Below are positions 43,385-52,900 of a DNA stretch of 64,000 bases, piece after piece. How positions within the stretch are numbered: the first letter of the stretch is position 1; each line of letters opens with the position of its first letter. The position numbers were made by a program, and so were the translations under genes. Source of the stretch: Vicia villosa (Eukaryota; Streptophyta; Magnoliopsida; Fabales; Fabaceae). The stretch covers positions 144,332,798-144,396,797 of the forward strand of contig NC_081183.1 in the NCBI RefSeq assembly GCF_029867415.1. Direction: 5' to 3'. The notes beneath the pieces were generated by a model, which saw only the letters and a list, made by a program, of their open reading frames with translations, ran no database searches and was not told where the DNA came from.

Positions 43385-45311
43385 ATGCGACACAAACGAT
43401 TTTCTATTCCGAAACACAAACTCCACACGTTTTTCTCTAAACAGAAAAGCGGATTTCGCGTATCTACAAAAAAAATCGAGTCCAAAATTAGAGAACCAGT
43501 CTCTCAATTTTCTTACCAACAACCGTATGTTCAACCTAAGAACTCGGTCAGGTTTTATCAAACACATATACAGTCTGACATAGAGGTTCAAAACATGTTC
43601 CTTAACCATGAGTATCATGGTTATGACTATCCGGAGTTGTACATAGTGTTGGAGCAAATTGTTCCGTCGCAAAATATGCAGTCACAGGTTATTGATCCCG
43701 TTGTTGATGATGAACAACAACCCGAAGATGTCGTCGATGAAGAAACTGAAGTAGAAGATGTGGTTGATGAGTTGGTGAACCGTGATTCCGAAGATGAAGA
43801 ACAAGTTCGAGTACCCGATGCGCATGCATATTCACCTCCTGCGCACTTCACAACACTTAAGTTGGGGGAGGATGAGCCATCGTCTGACATGTTCTATAAC
43901 CCATATATGAGGTCAGACGAGGAGTTAAAAGAGGGTGACACATTCCGTTCAAAGGAAGATTGTATGCTAGCTATAAAAAACTGGCACTTAGCAAACTGTG
44001 TTGATTTCAAAGCTGATCGCTCAAATCCAGAAAGATTCACTATTTTGTGCAGAAACCCAGAGTGTGGATACATGCTTAAGGCATCATTTAGGAAGAAAGT
44101 TAATGCTTGGGTGATACGTTCGATTTCTCAAGCCCACACTTGCGTTAACACAAATATGGCGCAAGATCATCGGAAACTAAGTCATGACATGATATGTCAT
44201 ACCATAATACCTCTCGTTGAAGCTGACCCATCACTGAAGGTGAAGACGATTATTTCCCATTGCGTTTCTGTGTTCAAATATAGACCGTCGTACAGAAAGA
44301 CTTGGTTAGCGAAGCAGAAGGCAATTGAAATAGTCTACGGCAACTGGGAGGAATCCTACCAAAAACTTCCTCGCTACTTGGATGCACTTCTATTATATTC
44401 ACCTGGGACGGTTACTATATTGGAGATACTGCAAGCACAATCCCAAGACGGTACCCCTCTTGAAGAACCATTTGGTAAACGCAGGGTATGCCTTAAACCA
44501 ACCTGAATTTCAATACTACCGACATGAAATAGATTTGTCAAATCCAGATGCGGGGAGGTGGATTGACAACATTGATAGAGCGAGATGGACTAGGTCATAC
44601 GACGATGGGGCGAGATGGGGCCACATGACTACAAATCTTGTGGAATCAATGAACGGCATTTTCAAGGGCATATGAAACCTACCTGTAACGGATTTGGTGA
44701 GTGCAACATATTTTCGGATGGCAACTTTGTTCGCCACAAGAGGTAAGCGGTGGAATTCAGTGATACAAACACAACAGGTATACATCGATGTCTGCATGAA
44801 ATATATACAACAAGAATCTTCCAAGGGGAACACTCATCGAGTTACAGAGTTCGACCGTCATGGCCACACCTTCAATGTCAAAGAAACAATTGACCACAAT
44901 CATGGGCTGCCACGACAACAGTATCGTGTCTCAATCCCATATCATTGGTGCGACTGTGGCCAATTTCAAGCCTATTGCATGTCTTGCTTCCATGTCATTG
45001 CAGCATGTTCATATACTCACTTTGATGCATTATCATTGGTATCAGAAATTTACAAGGTATCAACGTTGCTCAACGTATACGACAATTACTTTCCGATGCT
45101 AGCGGTGGAGGCATATTTGCCTGTGTACGAGGGGGAAACAGTTTGGCACAATGATTTAATGCGCCGGGATAAAAACGGTCGACCAAACAGCAAGCGTATT
45201 AGAACCGAAATGGACGCCACTGAAAAAATGCAGAGGAAGTGTAGTATATGTCGTGAGGTAGGACATGATAAGAAAAAATGTCCCAATCATGGATCTAGTT
45301 CCACAACATAG
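43385..45311 (+). pseudogene. MULE transposase with deleted catalytic core
   Basis: The N-terminal frame 43385-44506 has an acidic region, then the MuDR DNA-binding domain (GDTFRSKEDCMLAIKNWHLA, CRNPECGYMLKASF, SQAHTC). It reads through NWEESYQKLPRYLDALL and then jumps to the C-terminal region NAGYALNQPEFQYYR and NLVESMNGIFKGI (frame 44382-44675), so the DDE core of roughly 130-150 residues is missing. An in-frame TGA at 44672 follows. The last frame (44694-45311) has a SWIM finger (CDCGQFQAYCMSCFH) and a CCHC knuckle (CSICREVGHDKKKC). It cannot catalyse transposition but may still bind DNA. Confidence 0.88.
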
Positions 45312-45497
45312 TTTTTAAGTTCAATGTTATTTGTTATTTATTTTACCAATGAAATGGACTTTTTTTTATTAGTCAGATGAGTTACAACACACATGATAAA
45401 TAACATAAACTAGGACTAGAAATAAAATTTTAACTAAAATCAACAGTTTAAAAGACAACACAATGACTAAAACAACAACACAACAAACAATTAAAAT

Positions 45498-45851
45498 CTA
45501 AGAAATTACAACAGTTAAAACAATGTCATCTGTTCCATCCATTATTTGTTCAGTATCAAGGTCGGTTTTCACATCAACCCACCAACGTATTGTCTCTCCG
45601 GTCATAAGCGACACCCTTGTTCTAAGCCTCTGGATCCTTTTGATTTCTTCCCCAGGACTATACTCCCCTTCTAACTGTGACATCAGAGTCCGCTTCAGAT
45701 TGTTGAAGTCGCGGATGTTCCAAAACGTAACCGACATAAGGGGTTTGATCGGAGAATAAATAACATTCCCGTAATATCTTTTGTATTCCGGTGCCTGCAC
45801 AGGACGACTGGATGATGTTCGGAGCCATGACGGTGGCCTTATGCGAGACAT
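45498..45851 (-). CDS. Small ORF of the MULE, 117 aa, unknown function
   Basis: A minus-strand ORF converging on the transposase gene, in the position of mudrB in maize MuDR. The nearest ATG is at 45851. The protein begins MSRIRPPSWLRTSSSRPVQA and includes KRYYGNVIYSPIKPLMSVTFW, a basic middle (EEIKRIQRLRTRVS) and an acidic end (TDLDTEQIMDGTDD). It is intact with no known domain. A GTTGTCGCC motif lies upstream (about 45957). It shows no sequence resemblance to MURB that I can see, so only the position is comparable. Confidence 0.55.
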   Translation of the reverse strand: MSRIRPPSWLRTSSSRPVQAPEYKRYYGNVIYSPIKPLMSVTFWNIRDFNNLKRTLMSQLEGEYSPGEEIKRIQRLRTRVSLMTGETIRWWVDVKTDLDTEQIMDGTDDIVLTVVIS

Positions 45852-45997
45852 TAACAATAATGTGCAGTGAAAATGGGAAAATTGGAGGAGAAAATAATGA
45901 ATCTTGATGGAGGAATGGACTGCTATTTATAGGCAAAACAATGCACACAATTTAGTGTTGTCGCCACCCAAGGAGGCAACCGGGGCCCACGCATGCA

Positions 45998-46250
45998 GGT
46001 AAAAAAATTATATAAAAAAAATAGAAAAAAAATATAAGGGAGGTGTTGTCGCTAGGGGGTGGCGACAACACCCATTTTTTGTACAGCTTCGCCAGGCCCA
46101 ATGGCGACTACGTTGAAAGGTAAGTGTTATCTCCACCCCCTGGCGACAACATGTATTTTTAGTAAAAAAAAACTGGTTATTTGCGTAATTATTTTGAAAT
46201 ATTGGTTATTTCTGAAATTTAAAAAAAAAATTGGTTATTTAAAAAAAATC
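45998..46250 (-). repeat. Right TIR of the MULE
   Basis: Inverse of the left TIR, ending AAAAAAAATC next to the TSD. Contains GTTGTCGCTA, 5-nt loop, TGGCGACAAC, a slightly diverged hairpin (about 46044-46068). Confidence 0.93.
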
Positions 46251-46464
46251 TAGAAATGAGATCACCAATCCTTCTAAAATTTGATGAAAATTAAAAAGTA
46301 TATACTATATTCAATAATATATTTATTTATGAAGTTAATTTTTTTTTTGGTAAACTTTATGAGTTAACTTTGATTATGCTTAGTTCAGGTTATCACTGAA
46401 AAATGATTAATTAATAGGCTTAATAAAAAAATACTATTAAATATTTTCAAAATATAAAATTTAA

Positions 46465-46897
46465 TGTTAGAAATCCACCAAAATGTATGATGAATTTCTA
46501 TCAATCTTGATGAACAAAATTGTTATCATCACACGATAACAATGAAAAGAGAAGAAATTTAAAGAAGAAAATATATTAGGATTTCTGCAAAGTAACTTTC
46601 TGCTCACAAACTGTGGAAAAATTTATTATTCACTTGCAACTGCAAATTCTGTGAATACAACTCAATTGACTTGATTACAAAATAATAAAGGTTACTCCCT
46701 ATTTATAGATTTATGTTAGCTTGCTTCCTAAGTCAAAAGTCCAAAACTATAAAAGCGCAAAATACCTATTATGGAACTAAATCAAATATAATCTATTTTA
46801 AATCTAAATTAAATCTAGTTAGATATAAAACAAATCTTTTCGACACTCCCTTGTCTTTGTTGAACAAACTGCTTCAAACAAGGAATTAGTTTTAACA
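46465..46897 (-). repeat. 3' LTR of the deleted copia element
   Basis: 433 bp; differs from its partner at many positions, indicating age. Contains a TATTTATAG box in the common LTR position (CCCTATTTATAGATTTA, about 46698). Confidence 0.85.
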
Positions 46898-46965
46898 CAC
46901 CACCTTATTCATTATGTCTAAGCTATCAATATTCATCATAGTCTTAGTCTTCTGAATATTTCAAC

Positions 46966-48000
46966 CTATGCTCCCTTCGTCATGATGTCTGCAATCTGAT
47001 TCTCAATTATGCAGTGTTCCAAGTTCATCTTCCCATCTGCTACCTGCTCTCGAAGATAATTGAACCTCATTTCGATGTGCTTGCTTCGACCATGCGTTAT
47101 CGGGTTCTTCGCCAGGTTGATAGCCAACATGTTGTCGATCTTCATGGTAATTGCTCCATGATCTTTACCTGTTATCTCTTCGACCAAGTTCACCATCCAT
47201 GTTGCTTAACATGCGCAAAGAGAAGAAGTTATGTACTTTGCTTCGCATGATGATAATGCCACTACTGATTCCTTTCTCGAGCTCCAAGCAACTGGTGCAC
47301 CACCTAGCATAAACACATATCCTGCTGTGGATTTTTTATCCTTAGCATCACTACACCAACTCGAATCAGTGTATCCCACTAACTTGCATTCTTTTCCTTT
47401 ATCAGTTGTAGGAAATAAAATTTCATAGTTGAGCGTTCCTTTTAGATACCTCAATCCTCTTCGTCGCTTCTAGGTGTGATACCTTTGGCTTCTCCATGAA
47501 TCTACTTACCATACCTACACTATATGCTAAGTCAGGCCCTGTATGACAAAGGTATCTTAATGACCCAATAAGTATTATGTACTGAGTTGGATCAACATCA
47601 TCTTCATCTGCATCTTTTGACAGTTGCAGTCTTGGTTTTGCAGGTGTCGAAGTCGAGTTGTATTCTTCCATCTCAAATCTCTTGAGAATTACACTTACAT
47701 ATCTTATTTGATACATCATCAAGCCTCTATTACTCTTGTAGAATTCGATGCCAAGGAAATATGAAATGTCTCCATATTTGACATTTCGAATTCCTTGTTG
47801 AGATCACCTTTGAAGTCTTCGATCTCTTTCTTGTAGCTACTTGTTATTAACAAGTCATCAACATAAAGACATATTATTTTTACTTCTTCTTACATATACT
47901 CTATGTTCAGTTGTGCACTTCTTAAATTCCTTCTCCCTTAGGAAACTGTCGATCTTCTTATTCAAAGCTCTTGGAGCTTGTTTCAATCCATACACGGCTT
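46966..48000 (-). pseudogene. copia reverse transcriptase end and RNase H
   Basis: Minus-strand frames: the 47206-47454 frame reads RYLKGTLNYEILFPT, VGYTDSSWCSDAKDKKSTAG and SSCEAKYI (RNase H). The 46966-47196 frame gives NLAKNPITHGRSKHIEMRF and the tail NQIADIMTKG. Before them, 47423-47722 gives GSLRYLCHTGPDLAYSVG. A degenerate KAVYGLKQAPRAL and YVDDLLITSS lie around 47850-47990. Several frameshifts are present. Confidence 0.8.
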
Positions 48001-48510
48001 TATGAAGCCTGTACACCTTTCACACTTCGCCATGTTTTGCTCTTGGTTGCTTTGGTATGAGAGTTTTCTCGGATTCGACTAGCTTCCTTCTTGCTGACTT
48101 CGAGCAATCGAATTGTTGTAGCCACCTCTACCTTTATTTCCATTCCAACTTCCTTTGCCTTTCTTTTCGTTTGCCGACTGAGCCTGCAAAGCCACATCAC
48201 TCTATGACTTTCCTGCAGCTCTTTCATCCATTCATTGTTCATGAGATTCAAGCATCCTTTGAAGCTCTTATTTTATCAATTTCGACAAATCCTCGGACTC
48301 TTCTATAGCTACCACCATGTGGTCGAACTCAGGGGACAAAGACGTCAAGATCTTCGAAACAACAACTCTTGTTGTTAGTGCTTCTCCATATATTTTGATT
48401 TGATTCACTAGTTTCGTAACCCTGGTGAAGAAATTAGTTATGCTTTCGCTATCTTCCATCCGAAGCAATTCATACGTTCTTTTGTGAGTTTGTAATCTCA
48501 CCTCTTTCAC
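48000..48510 (-). pseudogene. copia gag fragment
   Basis: The minus-strand frame 48268-48510 reads RTYELLRMEDSESITNFFTR and SKILTSLSPEFDHMVVAIEE, the UBN2-type gag domain. A second frame (48000-48251) continues to the Ser/Lys-rich region. There is no zinc knuckle. The N-terminal part between the primer site and 48510 is in broken frames. Confidence 0.75.
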
Positions 48511-48877
48511 CTTCTCTGCGCCTCCAAAAGACTTTTCAAGAATCTCCCAAGCTTCTTTTGCAGATTCAGAATCACTAACCTTTTCGAAGTTGTCTGGACT
48601 CAGACATTGATAAATTATAAAGACTGCTTTATAACTCTTCTTCTTCGATTCTTCATGTTCTTTCTTTTCTTCTTCTGAAGCATCTTCTACTCATCCTTTA
48701 CGAGATCCCGAAGACCTTGACACCTAAATAGAACCTTCATATGTTTGCACCAATTCTCATAGTTATCTACTTATTGAATTGGTAGACTTGATGGATAATT
48801 CCCATTCCCATAATTCACCACCCTCGTGAATTTCTTCTTCTTCTCTTGATCGATAAACCAAAGCTCTTGATACCAGA

Positions 48878-49312
48878 TGTTGGAAATCCACCAAAACCTA
48901 TGATGAATTTCTATCAATATTGATGAACAAGATTGTTATCATCACACGATAACAATGAAAAGAGAAAATAAATTTAAAGAAAAAAAGATATTAGGATTTC
49001 TCAGAGTAACTCTCTGCCCACAAAATGTGAAAAACTTTATTATTCACTTGCAACTGCAAATTATGTGAATACAACTCAATTGACTTGATTACAAAATAAT
49101 AAGGGTTACTCCCTATTTATAGATTTAAGTTAGCTTGCTCCCTAAGCCAAAAGCCCAAAACTATAAAAACGCAAAATACCTATTTTGGAACTAAATCAAA
49201 TCTAATCTATGTTAAATCTAAATTAAATCTATCTAGATCTAAAACAAATATTTTCGACACTCCCTTGTCTCTGTCAAACAAACTATTTTGACACAAGGAA
49301 TGACTTTCAACA
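48878..49312 (-). repeat. 5' LTR of the deleted copia element
   Basis: 435 bp, TGTTGGAAATCC to TTTCAACA, adjacent to the primer site on its left (TAC CAGA on the plus strand, 48871-48877). Confidence 0.85.
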
Positions 49313-49443
49313 ATTATTAGACGAGAATATAGTATATAAGTTTTTATGTATGTTGATTTTTTGTTATTATAATAATTTATTTTATAAAAATTTATACACT
49401 TCCCCCACCAATCTAAACTTCTGGATCCGCCACTGAATTCATG

Positions 49444-49858
49444 GTGGTGGTAGGGTGAATTTCGGGATTTTGGTAGGTTTGGTAAAAGGGTGAAAGTTCT
49501 TATTTTGAGTAGTGTGATGTGTATATGGAATGTTAGTGGTGAGTGGAATAATTTTTTGTTTTTGGTTTTGGGTGAAAAATGAAGGTTTTGAGTTTGAGTT
49601 TTAATGGAGGTTTAGTAGTTATTAGGAAGAAGAAGTTTTGAGTGAATGGGTGTAGAGAATGAAGAAGAAGATGGTGGTTTACTGTTTTTGACTTTGGGGA
49701 AAGAGAGAGAAATTCAAATGTTTCAATAAAGTGAAATAATGGGGATTGATTGAAAAGAAGGTGGATTGGCTTTATCAGTGTCCGAAACCTGGGATTTCGC
49801 GCCCAGGAGTGCTGAAGAGCGTCAGCCATGTTGACGATCAGACCGTCAATAGCTCAAG
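49444..49858 (-). other. Possible 5' UTR and start of a disrupted host gene
   Basis: On the minus strand this is a CT/CA-rich leader-like stretch ending ACCACC directly before the hAT TSD, which itself contains ATG (CATGAATT). Reading across the hAT element the frame would continue at 39335 downwards as MNSKFSKSLQEWNNWIIR and then run into AT-rich DNA next to the SINE. A 98-aa open frame (49533-49829) overlaps the leader but has no recognisable domain. Confidence 0.3.
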
Positions 49859-50754
49859 TTAGGGGTGAACAAATTTTATCCGCCTGATTCAAACCGACCG
49901 ACCCGTTGGTTATTTTGTGCAACCGGATCGGGTCGGATTAGGTGTCAGTTTGATTTAGTTATTTAGTTTTGGTATTATAGGATTATTTTGGTCGGGCTCG
50001 GATATTATTTTGTATCCGTCAAAAATCGAACCCGACCGAACACAATTAATATTTATTTTATGAGGTTAAAGGTAGTGCATTGACAGTGTAAAATAATTTT
50101 ACAATGTCATCCAATAGGGATTCATCAATCAGCCATGTCATATAACTTTTTAAAAATAACAGTGTGACTTGGCACTTAACATGGTCGTGATTGGTTGACA
50201 GTGTAAAATCATTTTACACTGTCAGTGCATATCTTTTTTCTGTTATTTTATTTATTTTTATTATTATAAGACCAACATAATATAAAAATAAAATTCACAA
50301 TATTGTTAGGTTATTATTTTTATATTTTAACGATAACATTGTGCTATCACAATAATATAAGAACATGCACTATAAAATTTTGAATGTTATTTAGTTTGTA
50401 GTTTAAAGTGTGATAATGACCAAAATAATGTCAATAATATTAAAAATGTTATCAAATAAAAATAATAATCAATAATTAAAATAATTATTCTTCAATTATT
50501 TTAAAATTTTGTCTATTATTTTTACAATTAAAAAATGAATATGTGAAATTTAAAAAAAAATAGTTATTTTAACGAGTTTATTCCAATAAATATTAAACCG
50601 ATAAAACCCGCTCGACTTACCCTCTTAAACGATTTAATCGAATCCGACGAAAACCAGAATTTTTTCAGTTGAAATTTGATCATTAAACCGCAGTTTACGT
50701 CGAATCTAAGTTTTAGGTCTGATACCGACCTAAACCGACCTATTGTCCACCCCT
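49859..50754. mobile_element. hAT-type MITE, 896 bp
   Basis: Ends TTAGGGGTGAACAA and, inverted, AGGGGTGGACAA, with a perfect 8-bp TSD AGCTCAAG (49851-49858 and 50755-50762). The inside is rich in CCGACC and GGTCGG motifs and has no gene. A smaller MITE is inserted within it. Confidence 0.8.
50076..50229. mobile_element. Small MITE nested in the hAT-type MITE
   Basis: About 154 bp with inverted ends TGCATTGACAGTGTAAAATA and TGCACTGACAGTGTAAAATG (the right end read inwards). The related motif TTGGTTGACAGTGTAAAA occurs at about 14770 inside the CACTA element, so this is a dispersed family. A TSD is not clear. Confidence 0.7.
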
Positions 50755-50762
50755 AGCTCAAG

Positions 50763-51330
50763 CAGTGGGAACGATCAGGTTTTTCAAATTCATGTCGCCC
50801 ATCATCATGGCTGACGACCAGACCGCCAGCCACTCGGGGGTCGAGTTCTCTTTTTATGCTTAGGACGACCGTCATTCTCACATTTTTGCTCACAACGACG
50901 GTCCCTACTATGGTGGCCTTCATCCCCCTCTGACTTGTTTTCTTTCATTTTTAGTTCATTAGGTACTTAAATTTCCAACTCTTTCAACTAAGATTGATCC
51001 TTTTATTGATTTAACTAATTAAATGCTTAAAACTATACTAAAATTTGTGGGTTGCCTCCGACGCAATGCTTCATTTAGCGTCGGTAGCTCGACTCTTCAA
51101 AGTTCAACTTTCAGGGGACCTTCAAGACGAAACAATTGGCTCTTTCAATGTCTTCTCTGAGAATTGTTGAGTGAGAGTATGGAGTGGGAAAACAATTTAG
51201 AGGGGTGGATATACTTAAAAGAAAAAATCAACTGATTTAAAAAAAATGAATAATTGAAAGTTTTTCAGAGTTTGCGGGTGAAAGATTTAGTGCAAAAATA
51301 TAAGAATTATACTTGTATTGAATTTTAATC
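50763..51330. other. Noncoding remnant, Athila-like 3' region
   Basis: Contains GGGTTGCCTCCGACGCAATG and TTAGCGTCGGTAGCTCGAC (about 51050-51095), reminiscent of noncoding blocks downstream of pol in Athila-type elements. No gene was seen. Confidence 0.4.
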
Positions 51331-51424
51331 ACCTTCACAAATAATTATTTTAAATGGTCTCACATCTCCGACAGGATCAAAAAACCAGGTTTCATAAATG
51401 AACGATAACGGCTAGTTCTTCGCC

Positions 51425-52900
51425 GTGCCTTCTCTTTCCTCCCGTTCTACCCTCTCCTTTTTGCTCTTGCTGCTATCTATGGAAGCTTCACTTCTCTTCC
51501 CTGAAACTACTGTCGGGATAAGATCTACCAAAGCTCATGCGGTGCCAAGTGAAACGATTGTGAAAACTAAGTCTTTTGCTTCGGTCGTTTCTAATAACGT
51601 TTGTGACATCCCTTTAAGCCAGTTGCCTGTTCCTTGTCTCAAAGGGGATAGGATAGCGATCACCATACCGGAAGAAGAATATGCTCTCGGTTTGGAAGAA
51701 TGTAAGCATCATCTTCACGGTCGTGTCGTTTGGACCAAGGGGTCACAACCACTCACGATGGTTAATCTCAAAAGCAAACTTACATAAATGTGGCCTTCTC
51801 TTGGCATATGGGGAGTTACTTCGCTAGGTACAGGATTCTACGAATTCGCCTTTTCTTCTCTCGAAGCAGTTCAAAGAGTCAAATCGGTCTGTGCTTGAAA
51901 TCTTCCCAATGGAGTTCTAAAGCTATTTCCCTGGACTAAAGACTTTATTCCCTCAACTCTCAAACAGACCTCGGCACAGGTATGGATAAGGATTCACGGT
52001 CTTTCTCAAGAATACTGAAGACCTCGCATCCTTTTCGCAATTGCTAGCAGTATAGGTACGCCAATATGCATTGACTCTTCTTCCACTAAATCTGTGTTTG
52101 ATAGACCCTTTGGGCATTATGTTCGTGTTCTTGTTGATTTGGACCTCACTAAAGAGCTAAGTTACAAAATCCTAGCTGAAAGAGTGGGTTTTGCTTTTTT
52201 TATGGACATTGATTATGAAAAGATTCCTGCTTTTTGTAACTTTTGTAACTCCATTGGCCATTCAATGGAAAATTGTAAAATAAAGGAGCAAAACATGATT
52301 AAAGAAAAGGATGGTTTGCAGAGGCAAGAGAAAAATACATACATCCCTACAGGGAGAAAGCTCTTTGTTGGGGAAAATTCTAAAAGCAACTCAGGGCTAC
52401 ACTTGAATGGTGATGCTAATGATGCTGAAGCAGAACCAATTTTGATCAATGAAGTGGCTCCTAATGCTAACTCTACGGAAGTGACTGAAGAAGAAGCTCC
52501 CAATGTTAACTCTAGGGGTGTGAACGTAGATAGTATTAACAACAATTTCAAAGAAGACTCCATAATTGTTCCTGTCATAGACACTATTCAACCTATGGGT
52601 ACTCAAAGGAACTCTAATGAAACTGAAGGCTCTTTAGAAGGAGAATATGTGGATGCTACCCAAATGGTTAATTTTGTTCCAGAAACTCAATTAGATGCAA
52701 GGTACAAGGAACAGGTTACCAATTTTCTTCACGAGTCATGGAATAACATGGCGGATTTGGAGGATCCTGGAGTGGATCTATTTCAACACAAGGATTTTCA
52801 ACTTGTAACAAGTAAGAAGAGAAGAAATAAAAAATCAAGCTCTACAGGTAATACAGGTAATACTAGACCCTTGTCTAGTGTGAAAAACACTTCCTTATGA
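51425..52900 (+). pseudogene. LINE ORF1 protein, three stops
   Basis: A single frame throughout. The N-terminal part ends KSKLT and a TAA (51785). The DUF4283 region continues (FYEFAFSSLEAVQRVKSV, PWTKDF, AQVWIRIHGLSQEY) but two TGA codons replace expected Trp. From 52094 the frame is open: FGHYVRVLVDLDLTKELSYK, then the zinc knuckle CNFCNSIGHSMENC (CX2CX4HX4C), then an acidic, Asn-rich tail and a basic end (KKRRNKKSSS). ORF1 proteins bind element RNA and form particles. Its stop overlaps the ORF2 start as ATGA. Confidence 0.85.

Larger units (their letters stand above)
40100..46250. mobile_element. Mutator-like element with plant mobile domain gene
   Basis: A 6151-bp MULE with TIRs of about 253 bp (40100-40352 and 45998-46250) and a perfect 9-bp TSD TAGAAATGA (40091-40099 and 46251-46259). 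It carries three transcription units: a minus-strand plant mobile domain gene, a divergent plus-strand transposase, and a small minus-strand ORF converging on the transposase. The motif GTTGTCGCC occurs in both TIRs and beside the promoters. Several stops and a core deletion make this copy non-autonomous. Confidence 0.95.
46465..49312 (-). mobile_element. Deleted Ty1/copia element
   Basis: LTRs at 46465-46897 and 48878-49312 (TGTTAGAAATCC/TGTTGGAAATCC ... TTTAACA/TTTCAACA), clearly diverged from each other. On the minus strand the primer site TCTGGTATCAAGAGC sits next to the right LTR. Internal parts are a gag fragment and the end of reverse transcriptase plus RNase H. Zinc knuckle, protease, integrase and the first half of reverse transcriptase are missing. 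I found no clear TSD. It is an old, defective copy inserted in the hAT element. Confidence 0.85.
39344..49435. mobile_element. hAT-like element, host of nested insertions
   Basis: The left end CAAGGGCGGATTTATG and the right end read inwards, CAGTGGCGGATCCAG, form a short TIR. A perfect 8-bp TSD AATTCATG lies at 39336-39343 and 49436-49443. The element itself is only about 1.1 kb (39344-40090, 46260-46464 and 49313-49435). The rest is a MULE and a copia element inserted into it. It has no transposase, so it is a non-autonomous hAT element. Confidence 0.85.

Noticed and set aside
46465..49312. 5-bp TSD for the deleted copia element
   Set aside because: Flanks read TTTAA on the left and ATTAT on the right, which do not match; the boundaries rest on the LTRs alone.
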